Of a stretch of DNA of 64,000 nucleotides, positions 33,766 to 43,103 are shown piece by piece. The first letter of the stretch is position 1; every line of letters begins with the position of its first letter. Source of the DNA: Endozoicomonas_A sp049275935 (lineage in GTDB: Bacteria; Pseudomonadota; Gammaproteobacteria; Pseudomonadales; Endozoicomonadaceae); the NCBI RefSeq assembly GCF_049275935.1, contig NZ_CP184830.1:4092001-4156000 (forward strand), written 5' to 3'. The notes below the pieces were generated by a model. That model saw only the letters and a list, made by a program, of their open reading frames with translations. It ran no database searches and was not told the DNA's origin. The translations under genes were made by a program, and so were the position numbers.

Positions 33766-36336
33766 GTGAGTGTTTTGAATCCATCGCAACGGACTTTGCA
33801 ATGCTTGCAACCCCTGCTGGACAGAGGGCAGGATGAATCCAGTGACATTTCTGTCAGAGGCAAGTGGCGAGGCCGGGAGGCCGAGTTGCTGCCGCTTCCT
33901 GTCAGAGAGCTGAGGGAAGGTGAAAAACTCAGTGCCAGTGAAGGTACTACGGCATTTGTTTTCAAGTACGGCAGTTTTGTGGAAAATCAGCTTCACAATG
34001 ATCTCAAAAGCAAGCCGCTGAACCAAAGAAACATTAAAAAGCTGGAAACACGGGCCACAGACCTGCTAAGGGATGTCAGAAAGCTGAATTGCAGCAGTAT
34101 AGAGCTCTGGCTGGATTCCGATATGGTGGCAAAAGCCTTTGAGACTGCGACACCTTTTAAGTGGCGATCTCTTCCTCCACATGAGCAGGAGCATCTTAAG
34201 GAAGTCGTTCAGTTTCAGCTCTCTGGTCATACCGATTATCTGAGTCAATCAAAGGCTCTTGAGCTTGCGGTAAAAGTGGTCGCTCAGCATGAATCCATCT
34301 TCTCAGCCAATATTCCCGAAACGGCCCGCTTTCTCACCGGGGAAACAGAGGAGGGACATACTCTTTTTCCCGGTCAGCTCAGGCTCTGGGCCGAAGAGCA
34401 CTTTGATAGGGACAAAGTCCCGGGAACTCCGATAGAAGGTGATGATCTCTATATCAGCCAATACGAGATGGAGCTGATAGGTAATGCCGAGTATTACACC
34501 AACCGTGTTTCTGGGCTTCTTTCCGGTTCCCCATTGGAGCGTCTGCAGAACACCAGTTATGCCGAACAGGCTGAAGAGGCCAGAGAGCTTGCCAAGCAAC
34601 TTATCAAGACGCTGGATGCACTGGAACGGCATTCACAAAATTTGCCTGCCCAATTGCAGCAGGCTCTAATCCATGATCTGGTGGGGCAGCTCGATGGTGT
34701 GTTGGATTTTATCGATCAGCTGGAGGTCAGTGACCAGGAGAATCCACTGGGGCCGCAGCAGTGGAAAAAGTTTAAAGGTCAGGAACTGATTTCCGCAATT
34801 AATGTTCTCAAGAATGAAATTGAGCATGAAAGTGCACTCATCAACAACTCAGGTAAGAAAGGTCTACTCAGCAGAAAGAAAACCAGCAAGCTGGCAAAGC
34901 TGGAGGCATTGCACCAGACGTGGAGTGACCATTTTGACCGTATTCAGGAAGGAACAGACAATGATCTTCCTCCAGCCAGAGCGAAGCTAACCAGAAGAGC
35001 TTCCCGGGCTGACGCTCTTCCCGTGGTTGATGCAAAGGCTTATACCGCCTGTATATTGAAGCGGCTGGGAGAGGTGGGTCTGGATAATGCCAGCAAGAAA
35101 CTGAAAGAATCACGCAGTGAGGTGCTCTCAACAGTTCAATGGGAAAAAATCACTACCCATCTGGATGTGAGGATTGAGGGGCGAAGCCGGCATTATGAGA
35201 GTCAGCTGACCCCTGCTTCGCAAATGAAGTGGGGAGAAGGAGCAAAAGATATCTTTGAGCATTCTTATGAGGGTATGGGCAGGCCTTCGACTGAAACCAG
35301 AGAACGCGTTCATGCCGTCAATATGGCACAATCTGAGCTGTCCACTGCAGAAATGGGGAACAAGAAAGTTCTGTTCAAAGGGTTGCGTTCCGGAACCCTC
35401 TCGGCCTACGGGATAAAAGAAAAAGAGCCTCGACTTGCCGCAGCCAAAAACCGGGCCAGGGAGTTGGTGACGGCAGCTGTAAAACAGTTTCTGGATGATA
35501 ATCCAGACTATCTGACATCGGGGCAGCCTGTTCCTTTGAAAATGCTCTCCACGTCTATGCTCAGTGCCGACAAACTGAGGCACTATCTGCATATTCATGA
35601 TGATGAACTGAAGATGCAGAGAGAGCAGGTCGCCGCCCTCAAGGAAGTTCAGAAAGAACTCAACGATGGTAAGCCATTGGTTATTTCTGATGCCAAAGGC
35701 GAAAAATATCAACTCAGAGTCAATATGAAGCTGGCCAACACTAATTATGGTGTCAATTCACTGTCATTGGGTGGTCTGAAGTCGGTTGTCCGTCCCTGGG
35801 GTGAGGCCAAGCGGGTTAATAATGAGGGACTTATTGAACTGATGGGCTCTTTAGACCAGTTCGATCCTGTTGGCGGTTGGGTTGGCGACTATCTGGCAGG
35901 CTCGGCCCCGGAGCAATCCAAGCAGATTGTTCGTATGCTGGTTGAACAGATCAGGGATCTTCATGTTTCAGGCGACTATCAAACAGAAGGCGAAGATGCC
36001 TATAAGATGGTTGAGCGAATTCAGTTGCTGGCATTCAAGATAGGCGCAGTGGGTCATATCAATTGTAAAAGTGGCAAGGATCGAACCGGAGAAGCCGACG
36101 CCTCTATCAAGCGCTTTGCTGCCGAAGTGGAGGCCAGAGGCTATGTCCCGGATCCCCGCAAACCCGTTAGCCGGGAGGATCGTAACCTCAGTCAGGCTTT
36201 CCAGTTTGGTTCAGGTAATCTTGAATTGCAGCAAATGAACATCAACATCCCCGGGTTCAAGACTAAGTTGAACAAAAAGCGTCTGGGTGAATTTGCTCAT
36301 AAGCTTGCTCATAAAGCCCGGTTTAAAGTGAAATAA
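33766..36336 (+). CDS. SopB/IpgD-type phosphoinositide phosphatase, putative secreted effector (copy 2)
   Basis: 856 residues from a GTG, or 853 from a TTG at 33775 that has AAGGAA about 9 bases ahead. The active-site loop CKSGKDRTG (Cys767, Arg773) is identical to that of SopB and IpgD, and NYGVNSLSLGGL, about 100 residues earlier, matches the other conserved motif (NFGVN). The segment SGNLELQQMNINIPGFK matches the family's C-terminal part. Residues 1-550 are helical and Lys/Glu/Leu-rich. A host phosphoinositide or inositol-phosphate substrate is inferred. The protein is clearly related to the 15332-17659 product in the last 300 residues but diverged elsewhere. There is no Sec signal and no adjacent chaperone gene. 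Confidence 0.82.
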   Translation: MSVLNPSQRTLQCLQPLLDRGQDESSDISVRGKWRGREAELLPLPVRELREGEKLSASEGTTAFVFKYGSFVENQLHNDLKSKPLNQRNIKKLETRATDLLRDVRKLNCSSIELWLDSDMVAKAFETATPFKWRSLPPHEQEHLKEVVQFQLSGHTDYLSQSKALELAVKVVAQHESIFSANIPETARFLTGETEEGHTLFPGQLRLWAEEHFDRDKVPGTPIEGDDLYISQYEMELIGNAEYYTNRVSGLLSGSPLERLQNTSYAEQAEEARELAKQLIKTLDALERHSQNLPAQLQQALIHDLVGQLDGVLDFIDQLEVSDQENPLGPQQWKKFKGQELISAINVLKNEIEHESALINNSGKKGLLSRKKTSKLAKLEALHQTWSDHFDRIQEGTDNDLPPARAKLTRRASRADALPVVDAKAYTACILKRLGEVGLDNASKKLKESRSEVLSTVQWEKITTHLDVRIEGRSRHYESQLTPASQMKWGEGAKDIFEHSYEGMGRPSTETRERVHAVNMAQSELSTAEMGNKKVLFKGLRSGTLSAYGIKEKEPRLAAAKNRARELVTAAVKQFLDDNPDYLTSGQPVPLKMLSTSMLSADKLRHYLHIHDDELKMQREQVAALKEVQKELNDGKPLVISDAKGEKYQLRVNMKLANTNYGVNSLSLGGLKSVVRPWGEAKRVNNEGLIELMGSLDQFDPVGGWVGDYLAGSAPEQSKQIVRMLVEQIRDLHVSGDYQTEGEDAYKMVERIQLLAFKIGAVGHINCKSGKDRTGEADASIKRFAAEVEARGYVPDPRKPVSREDRNLSQAFQFGSGNLELQQMNINIPGFKTKLNKKRLGEFAHKLAHKARFKVK

Positions 36337-36557
36337 CCACCGAAAATCTTGCGGGTGTGAACTCTGCCCGCCTTGTTTTTCCCGGTGCTAAACAGCATGA
36401 GAGCCTCCAACTGCTAAGCCAGGTTTCAAAGCTTCCTCAAGTCTGACATAGACAGAAAGTATTTTGGATCTGTCTTACGAGGCTTATAGGTTGATTAGTC
36501 CTTTTCTGACGTCTGCAAATAACCCTCTGTCTACGAACATGGCTGTCTGTTGTTTTA

Positions 36558-39089
36558 CTAGAAACCTAAATCGAAACTGTTATCTGGACCGCTAAAATCG
36601 ATGTTGCCTATCTCGATGTTGCCTAGCTCGATGTTGCCTATCTCGAGGTTGCCTAGCTCGAGGTTGCCTAGTTCGAGGTTGCCTAGTTCGAGGTTGCCTA
36701 GCTCGAGGTTACCTAGCTCGAGGTTGCCTAGCTCGAGGTTGCCTAAATCGAGACTGCCTAAGTCGAGACTGTTACCCAGACCGCTTAAATCGATGCTGTC
36801 ACCGATACCGCTTAAATCGAGACTGCCTTGATCAAGAACATCTCCAATGACTGAATCTGAAATTGATAAATTTCCTGTGACAGTAGACGGAGAAAGATCT
36901 CCGCGCACATCACCGGTATCAGATGAATATCTGCTACCCATATTGACGGGATATTCAGGGCTTAATAGGGCAGCATACACATAGGGCATCAAAAACCCAT
37001 CTATTGGAAAAAACCAGGCAGTGGGACTCATTTGAGCCAAGCTATGGTAATAACTGCCAAGCTTCTGATGGTGCAACGACAATGAGTTGTCTAATTCTTG
37101 CTTTTTCTGGCTCACAAGTTTATCGAACTCATGGGATTTAATTAAAACCTGAGCGTCAAGCTTGCGCTTGAGATTAGCGATGGCAGTTTCTTTTAAATTC
37201 TGACATTTGTTTTCTGTGGTTGGATAAGCTTTGATCTTTTTAATCTCTTTATTTATTATTTTTGGTCTCGGTATTTTTTTTTGGTAAGTCCGTGGGTTCA
37301 TATGTGTTTCATTAAAAAATTTGTCGATTAGTTCTTCAGCGCTTTTTCTCATTTTGTCTGTGGGTGCTAGTATCATAGCTTCCAAGGAAAGCGTAATAGC
37401 CTCTTTTAAAGGTATTTTTAATCTATCTGTGTCAAGACGACTTCTAATGTGGCGAAAACTAAGATCCGCTTTTTTAAATTTCTTGGTAGCTTCTTTAATT
37501 TTTTCATTGTAGCGTGTGAGAATACTTGGTTCTCTAATTAGAGTGCTAATTTGATTTTGATAATTAGTTTTGTGTGAGCCAATAATCTTTTCAATCTGTG
37601 ACTGACTGTTTTTAATAAAAACTTTTCTTGATGCGTCTACGGTTTTATAAAACTGTTGATTAATTTTCTGTTCAATGATTTTTTTATGAAGTTTCCTGAG
37701 GTCAACATGGTCTGGATTTATTGCTAAAGCTTTCAGGCAAAAGGTGCTCTTGTCTTTATCAAAACCTGCATGTTTGGTGAGCCGGTAAAAGTGCTCGAAA
37801 CTGACTGCCTGGGATACCACTTTTTTATACAAGATATCAAACTGTTTTGAGGAATGTGGATTTAAGGCAGTGACTTTATCAAATGTAAGGAGTGCATCAT
37901 CAAAGTTTTTAATAAATGTACACATCTTATTGAATAATCTGTCGGCAACCTCATCTCTAGTAAATTCGCCCAGTCCAGCAAGACTTACTCTGATAAAAGC
38001 CCTTATCCCGGAAGCTAATGAGTCGACCTCGTTGGTTAGTAAAGAAGATGCCTTTTTGAGAATTATTTTTTTACTGTCTTCACGAATAGCTTTCATCTTC
38101 TTATCAAGTAAAAACAGTGATTCAGTGGATACCTCTTCAGGTAAATGCTCTATTGTTTTTATCATATGCTGAATAAGAAAATTATGCTTTAAATCTGACA
38201 GGGTTCTTATATTTCCTTCATGATTTTCAACGAATTCTATTAACGACTCCATAGTGTTGAGTGAATCAAGGTGACGGCACATATTAGCAACGGCTATGTT
38301 ATGCAGTGTTGCATTCAAATTTTTAAGAAGCTCTAAGTTTCTTTGTACTCTTTCTTGCCCCCACGTCTGCAGATTAATGCGAAGATGATCCAGACTTTTT
38401 TGCTCTTTCTGTATCTTTTCATCGACCAAACAAGAAACCCTGTATATCAACTGGAGAGTCTCGGCATTACCGGAGTCAGGGTGTTGAGCCTGGTCCTCGT
38501 CAAATAACGTCTTTAATGAGTCCTTTAGCGGACAGAGCGTATCGGGAAATGCAATGAACTCAGATAGCTCTGAGTAGACGAGATTCAGTAGGGGGCTGAT
38601 ACTGGAAAATGATTGGGTGGCACGCTTCAGATTATCTTCCAGGAGCGTATATATATTCTGTATTTGTTCATCAAGTCTATTCTGTAGTCTGACGTATCTT
38701 CTGTTATCGTATCTGTGTACGGGCCACTTAAGATTCTCATCTATATTAGATTTCAGTGTTTCCAACGCCAATTTGTTGCGCTCATAATCTTCCAAAGGCT
38801 TATCCTTATTTGCATAAGCTTGAAAGCTACTCCGATAGCTATCAATCTGGCGTTCAATTTCACTGAGGCCTAAACGCAACCAAACAAAATTGGGTAGCAG
38901 GCATCGAAAACATGATTGATCAAGTGCTGCAATTCTGGAGCGTCTTTGTAGTCCGGTACTTTGTGGTCCACTTGTTAAGGCCGATGAATCGATGTTCACA
39001 AGGGGCAATACTGAAGTAGTTTGTTCTCCATGATTCTGGGATGATTGCCATCTCGTATCAGTTTTTGTTAAGGAAAAATCATGTATCAT
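36558..39089 (-). CDS. Large helical protein with C-terminal pentapeptide-like repeats, putative effector (copy A)
   Basis: 843 residues from the ATG at 39089, which has GGAG 6 bases upstream; the four codons before it are unlikely to be translated. The body is helical and charged, with one TPR-like stretch (LKALAINPDH, about residue 450). A hydrophobic patch lies at about 700-715. The last 80 residues carry at least 11 five-residue repeats of the LGNLE type, which would form a right-handed quadrilateral beta helix like pentapeptide-repeat proteins. The gene is visibly AT-richer than the housekeeping genes around it, a sign of transfer. A shorter paralogue lies upstream on the same strand, and both sit in a tandem duplication. 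No family is recognised; an effector role is inferred. Confidence 0.65.
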   Translation of the reverse strand: MIHDFSLTKTDTRWQSSQNHGEQTTSVLPLVNIDSSALTSGPQSTGLQRRSRIAALDQSCFRCLLPNFVWLRLGLSEIERQIDSYRSSFQAYANKDKPLEDYERNKLALETLKSNIDENLKWPVHRYDNRRYVRLQNRLDEQIQNIYTLLEDNLKRATQSFSSISPLLNLVYSELSEFIAFPDTLCPLKDSLKTLFDEDQAQHPDSGNAETLQLIYRVSCLVDEKIQKEQKSLDHLRINLQTWGQERVQRNLELLKNLNATLHNIAVANMCRHLDSLNTMESLIEFVENHEGNIRTLSDLKHNFLIQHMIKTIEHLPEEVSTESLFLLDKKMKAIREDSKKIILKKASSLLTNEVDSLASGIRAFIRVSLAGLGEFTRDEVADRLFNKMCTFIKNFDDALLTFDKVTALNPHSSKQFDILYKKVVSQAVSFEHFYRLTKHAGFDKDKSTFCLKALAINPDHVDLRKLHKKIIEQKINQQFYKTVDASRKVFIKNSQSQIEKIIGSHKTNYQNQISTLIREPSILTRYNEKIKEATKKFKKADLSFRHIRSRLDTDRLKIPLKEAITLSLEAMILAPTDKMRKSAEELIDKFFNETHMNPRTYQKKIPRPKIINKEIKKIKAYPTTENKCQNLKETAIANLKRKLDAQVLIKSHEFDKLVSQKKQELDNSLSLHHQKLGSYYHSLAQMSPTAWFFPIDGFLMPYVYAALLSPEYPVNMGSRYSSDTGDVRGDLSPSTVTGNLSISDSVIGDVLDQGSLDLSGIGDSIDLSGLGNSLDLGSLDLGNLELGNLELGNLELGNLELGNLELGNLELGNLEIGNIELGNIEIGNIDFSGPDNSFDLGF
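36598..36767 (-). repeat. 15-base tandem repeat encoding pentapeptide-like repeats
   Basis: About 11 copies of a 15-base unit (plus-strand form close to GTTGCCTAGCTCGAG), varying at one to three positions, run in frame with the gene's C-terminus. The near-identical central units suggest recent expansion by slippage or recombination. Confidence 0.85.
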
Positions 39090-39577
39090 AGTAATCTCCA
39101 ATTTGAGCCTGAGTAGTCAGTTAGAAACAGACGCTGAGAAAAGCCGATTAATCAATTCTTGCTAAGTGGTTCCTCAGTTGTTTTCGAGTATTTCTGACCA
39201 TAATGGCGGGTTAGACTGTGATTTCATGAAAATGTTCCATACATTTTTCTGTTATTTTCTCATTACGTGAAATCTTTGCTGCATTGCTGATGAAGACTGT
39301 CCTTCCAACCTCTGATCCAGCCATCGTTGCTTCACTCAAAAAAGGCATAAACTGCTCCTGACATCCTGCGACGGTGGATTCAGGTCAGGTAATTATCAAA
39401 CCGATGGGTTCTGAGGTGCAGCTTGATCCAATAAGAGGTTGGGTGGCTGACCAACAGAAGGTGAATCTGCTTGCCAGCTGCTCACACTTAATGGTTTAGG
39501 TTGAAATAAAGGTTCAGTGCCTTGCAGGTGGATAGCATCCACCTGAAGAGAGAAGCTGTTCGGCAGGCTCCTAGTGT
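39090..39577. other. Intergenic region upstream of effector copy A
   Basis: About 490 bases. Most of it matches the region upstream of copy B (41699-42125), apart from one replaced patch. The hairpin GGTGGATAGCATCCACC (about 39529-39545) is a 7-bp perfect stem with a 3-base loop, repeated at 42083-42099. It probably ends the ispB transcript in the intact copy. Confidence 0.5.
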
Positions 39578-39636
39578 TCAGAATGTTCTGGCCACAGCAA
39601 AACGTGCCAGGTCTTCCGTAGCGTCACGATACTCGC
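39578..39636 (-). pseudogene. Duplicated 3' fragment of ispB
   Basis: 59 bases differing at one position from the end of the intact ispB gene (stop codon and last ~19 codons, ending ...VARTF). The match stops abruptly at 39636, within ispB codons. It marks the right edge of the duplicated segment and cannot be functional. Confidence 0.85.
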
Positions 39637-40214
39637 AGCAGCATGCAGGTGCCATCCAGACCGATAGCGATTGTTTCCACGGACTCGGTAAGTGATGGCA
39701 AGTCGTAGCGAGTGTCTTTCTGGTCTTCGACTAACGCACCTAATCTGTAGGATAAATGCTTGATGTACGAGTTTGACAGTACTCTTTGATGATTGGTTTC
39801 AAAATCTTCTTTTACAGCAGGAGCAGGCATCTGACTGTATTTCCAGGCAAGAGTTTTGGCAAATTTGGGTGTAGCAGAGCCAACAATCCCAGTGCGAAGA
39901 TCAATCGGTGCCAAAGTACTTCCACCCCTGACCCCCTGATAAACAGAACGTTCCATGGGTACGCGCCCGTATAAGGTTTCGTAGTGCTTCAGCACTTTTC
40001 CCTTATAGCTGCTCCACTTCTGCTGGTTAACGACGATAGGTTCTTTATTAGGGGGCTCAAATAGCTTCAGTAACTCTTGAGTTCCGAGTTGCCCTGCTTC
40101 ATTCAGTGCTCTCTGCAAACCATCTTCAAGATTCAGCATGTTCCCAGAATCAATAGGCACCACAATCTGCTGGACAATAGTTTTCTCTCGGCGGGCAATA
40201 ATAGAAGCAGACAT
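39624..40214 (-). CDS. Hypothetical protein, C-terminus altered by rearrangement junction
   Basis: 196 residues of no recognised family, with no signal peptide or transmembrane segment. The last three codons and the stop fall inside the duplicated ispB fragment, read in a different frame. The natural C-terminus is therefore probably missing and the ORF may be a fragment. It occupies the roughly 660 bases lying between the two duplicated units, present only once. No strong ribosome-binding site is visible before the ATG. It may be inactive. Confidence 0.45.
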   Translation of the reverse strand: MSASIIARREKTIVQQIVVPIDSGNMLNLEDGLQRALNEAGQLGTQELLKLFEPPNKEPIVVNQQKWSSYKGKVLKHYETLYGRVPMERSVYQGVRGGSTLAPIDLRTGIVGSATPKFAKTLAWKYSQMPAPAVKEDFETNHQRVLSNSYIKHLSYRLGALVEDQKDTRYDLPSLTESVETIAIGLDGTCMLLRVS

Positions 40215-40279
40215 GACAGGTTACTACTATGAAAAGGTGTTTCCATAATAGCTGTAAATTAAGTGTACATTTGTTTCAA

Positions 40280-41698
40280 TCATTCAGAGAGAGCAACAAA
40301 AGCTTTCAGGAAAAGGGTGCTCTTGTCTTTATCAAAAGCTGTATGATTGGTGAGCCGGTAAAAGTGCTCGAAACTGACTGCCTGGGATACCACTTTTTTA
40401 TACAAGATATCAGAATGTTTTTTTGAGGTATGTGGATTTAAGGCAGTGACTTTATCAAATGTAAGAAGTGCATCATCAAAGTCTTTAATAAATGTACACA
40501 TCTTATAGAATAATGCCTCGGCAACCTCATCTTTTCTAAATCCACCCAGTCCAGTAAGACTTGCTCTGATAAAAGCCTTTATCCCGGCATCTAATGAGTC
40601 GATCTCGTTGGTTAGTAAAGAAGATGCCTTTTTGAGAATTATTTTTTTACTGTCTTCACGAATAGCTTCCATCTTCTTATCAAGTAAAAACAGTGGTTCA
40701 GCGGATACCTTTTCAGGTAAATGCTCTATTGTTTTTATCATACGCTGAATAAGAGAGTTATGGTTTGAATCTGACAGGGTTCTTATATTTCCGCCATGAT
40801 TTTCAACGAATTCTATTAACGACTCCATAGTGTTGAGTGAATCAAGGTGACGGCACATATTAGCAACGGCCATGTCATGCAGGGTTGCATTCAGATTTTT
40901 AAGAAGCTCTAAGTCTCTTTGTGTTCTTTCTTGCCTCCTCATCTGCAGTTTAATGCGAAAATGATCCAGGCTTTTTTGCTCTTCCTCTATCTTTTGATCG
41001 ACCAAACAAGAAACCTTGTATATCAACTGGAGCGTCTCGGCATTACCAGAGTGAGGGTGCTGAGCCTGGTCCTCGTCAAATAACCTCTTTAATGAGTCCT
41101 TTAGCGGACAGATCGTATCGGGGAATTCAATGAACTCAGGTAGCTCTGAGTAGACGAGGTTCAGTAGGGGGCTGATACTGGAAAATGATTGGGTGGCACG
41201 CTTCAAATTAGCTTTCAAGAGTGTATCTACATTCTGTATTTGTTCATCAAGTCTATTCTGTAGCCTGACGTATCTTCTGTTATCGTGTCTGCGTACGGGC
41301 CACCTGAGATTCTCATCTATATTAGACTCCAGTGTTCTCAATGCCAATTTGTTGCGCTCATAAGCTTCCAAAGGCTTATCCTTATCGGCATAAGCTTGAA
41401 AGCTATTCCGATAGCTATCAATCTGGCGTTCAATTTCACTAAGGTCAAAATCCAACCGAAAAGATTCGGGTAATTTGGGTAGCAGGCATCGAAGGCATGA
41501 TTGATTAATTGCTTCAATTCTGGAGCGTCTTTGCAGCCCGGTACTTTGTGGTTCAGGTGTTAAGGGCAATGAATCGATGTTCACAACCGATGAATCGATG
41601 TTCACAAGGGGCAATACTGAAGAAGCGGTTTGTTCTCCATGATTCTGGGATGATTGCCATCTCGTATCAGTCTTTGTTAAGGAAAAATCATGTATCAT
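40280..41698 (-). CDS. Truncated paralogue of the large helical effector-like protein (copy B)
   Basis: 472 residues from the ATG at 41698 (GGAG 6 bases upstream). It matches residues 1 to about 450 of copy A closely, with scattered substitutions and short insertions near the N-terminus (an extra VVNIDSLP-type segment). It then stops about 8 residues after the duplication boundary at 40299. It thus lacks the C-terminal half and the pentapeptide-like repeats. The frame has stayed open despite clear divergence from copy A, so the N-terminal half may be functional by itself, or the event may be recent. It lies 3' of the intact ispB gene on the same strand. Confidence 0.6.
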   Translation of the reverse strand: MIHDFSLTKTDTRWQSSQNHGEQTASSVLPLVNIDSSVVNIDSLPLTPEPQSTGLQRRSRIEAINQSCLRCLLPKLPESFRLDFDLSEIERQIDSYRNSFQAYADKDKPLEAYERNKLALRTLESNIDENLRWPVRRHDNRRYVRLQNRLDEQIQNVDTLLKANLKRATQSFSSISPLLNLVYSELPEFIEFPDTICPLKDSLKRLFDEDQAQHPHSGNAETLQLIYKVSCLVDQKIEEEQKSLDHFRIKLQMRRQERTQRDLELLKNLNATLHDMAVANMCRHLDSLNTMESLIEFVENHGGNIRTLSDSNHNSLIQRMIKTIEHLPEKVSAEPLFLLDKKMEAIREDSKKIILKKASSLLTNEIDSLDAGIKAFIRASLTGLGGFRKDEVAEALFYKMCTFIKDFDDALLTFDKVTALNPHTSKKHSDILYKKVVSQAVSFEHFYRLTNHTAFDKDKSTLFLKAFVALSE

Positions 41699-42184
41699 AG
41701 CAATCTCCAATTTGAGCATGAGTGGTCAGTTAGACACAGACGCTGAGATAAGCCGATTAATCAATTCTTGCTAAGTGGTTTCTCAGTTGTTTTCCAGTAT
41801 TTCTGACCATAATGAAGGTTTAGACTGTGATTTCATGAAAATGTTCCCTACATTTTTCTGTTATTTTCTCATTATGTGTTTTGCCCCCTTCCGATTCGGA
41901 TGATAGAAGTCGTAGATCAAAATCTGATAGATGAATAAAATGAAGGGCTTATCAAGCTGATGGGTTCTGAGGTGCAGCTTGATCCCATAAGAGTTTGGGT
42001 GGCTAACCAACAGAAGGTGAATCTGCTTGTCAGCTGCTCACACCCGATGGTTTAGAGTGAAATAAAGGTTCAGTGCCTTGCAGGTGGATAGCATCCACCT
42101 GAAGAGAGAAGCTGTTCGGTAGTGTTCAGAATGTTCTGGCCACAGCAAAACGTGCCAGGTCTTCCATAGCGTCACGATACTCGC
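40299..42184. repeat. Tandem duplication, unit B
   Basis: 1886 bases, the second copy of the unit at 37726-39636. This copy adjoins the intact ispB gene, so its right part is the original ispB 3' region. Confidence 0.85.
41699..42125. other. Intergenic region between ispB and effector copy B
   Basis: 427 bases without a gene. It contains the hairpin GGTGGATAGCATCCACC at 42083-42099, a short perfect stem downstream of ispB, and presumably the effector promoter. Confidence 0.45.
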
Positions 42185-43103
42185 TGTCAGGCAAGGCCTG
42201 CAGGCAGGCAATGGCCTTCTCAGACTGTTCTCTGGCTATGCGGGATGTGTAATTCAGCGCTCCACAGGTGCGAACCGCCTCAACAATTTGATCAATCTTA
42301 TCCAGACCACCTTGTTCAATAGCTTCCCTGACCAGTGCTTTCTGCTCCGGGGTGCCCTGGGAGAGAGTGAATATCAAGGGCAAAGTGGGTTTGCCTTCTG
42401 CCAGGTCATCGCCAAGGTTTTTTCCCATGTCTTCGCTGTTGCCCTCATAGTCCAGCAGGTCGTCTACCAGCTGGAATGCCATGCCCAGATGATTGCCATA
42501 ATCTCTCAGGGATTGTTCAACCCTGCTGTCCACATTAGACAGGATCGCCGCAGTATGAGTAGAGGCTTCAAAGAGCATGGCGGTCTTACATCGGATAACA
42601 TCCATATACTGTTCTTCTGTCACGCTGGCATCGTTGATATTCATCAACTGCATGACTTCACCCTCAGCAATGATATTAGTGGCATCAGAGAGAATCTTGA
42701 GCAGCTTCATGTTGTCCAGACTGACCATCATCTGAAAGGCTCGGGAATAGAGAAAGTCGCCCACCAGAACACTGGGAGCATTACCCCAGAGCGCGTTGAC
42801 CGTATCGCGACCCCGGCGGAGGTCCGACTGGTCCACGACATCATCGTGCAGCAGCGTTGCGGTATGGAGAAACTCGATGATAGCCGCCAGTGGGATATGG
42901 TCCTGTCCCCGGAAGCCTGTGGCGCCTGCGGTCAGCAGAACCAGAAGGGGTCTGAGCCGTTTGCCTCCGGACTGGATTATGTACTGGCCAATTTTGCTGA
43001 CCATGACAACATCCGAGTGCAGTTGTTCGGCGATGTACTGGTTAACCAGAGCAAAATCTTCGCTGACAACGGTTTGAAAGGAGTGCTTGTTGCGTTCAGG
43101 CAT
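42126..43103 (-). CDS. ispB: Octaprenyl (polyprenyl) diphosphate synthase
   Basis: 325 residues from the ATG at 43103, close to E. coli IspB (323); a GTG at 43151 is a less likely start. It makes the isoprenoid side chain of ubiquinone. Both Asp-rich motifs are present: LLHDDVVDQSDLRRG (first, DDxxD) and LVDDLLDYEG (second). GGKRLRPLL and GDDLAEGKPTLPL are also conserved. It is divergent from rplU, as in most gammaproteobacteria. Its last 20 codons are duplicated at 39578-39636. Confidence 0.95.
   Translation of the reverse strand: MPERNKHSFQTVVSEDFALVNQYIAEQLHSDVVMVSKIGQYIIQSGGKRLRPLLVLLTAGATGFRGQDHIPLAAIIEFLHTATLLHDDVVDQSDLRRGRDTVNALWGNAPSVLVGDFLYSRAFQMMVSLDNMKLLKILSDATNIIAEGEVMQLMNINDASVTEEQYMDVIRCKTAMLFEASTHTAAILSNVDSRVEQSLRDYGNHLGMAFQLVDDLLDYEGNSEDMGKNLGDDLAEGKPTLPLIFTLSQGTPEQKALVREAIEQGGLDKIDQIVEAVRTCGALNYTSRIAREQSEKAIACLQALPDSEYRDAMEDLARFAVARTF

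Larger units (their letters stand above)
37726..39636. repeat. Tandem duplication, unit A (effector N-terminal half to ispB 3' end)
   Basis: 1911 bases that recur at 40299-42184 with high similarity: the first ~450 codons of the effector gene, its upstream region and the last 20 codons of ispB. Similarity begins at AAAGCTTTCAGG on the left and ends after ACTCGC on the right. One intergenic patch (about 39270-39400) is not shared. Confidence 0.85.

Noticed and set aside
36601..36831. Plus-strand ORF of MLPSSRLPS-type repeats, and the idea of a CRISPR array
   Set aside because: It is the reverse strand of the in-frame 15-base repeat in the effector gene; the units are contiguous with no spacers.
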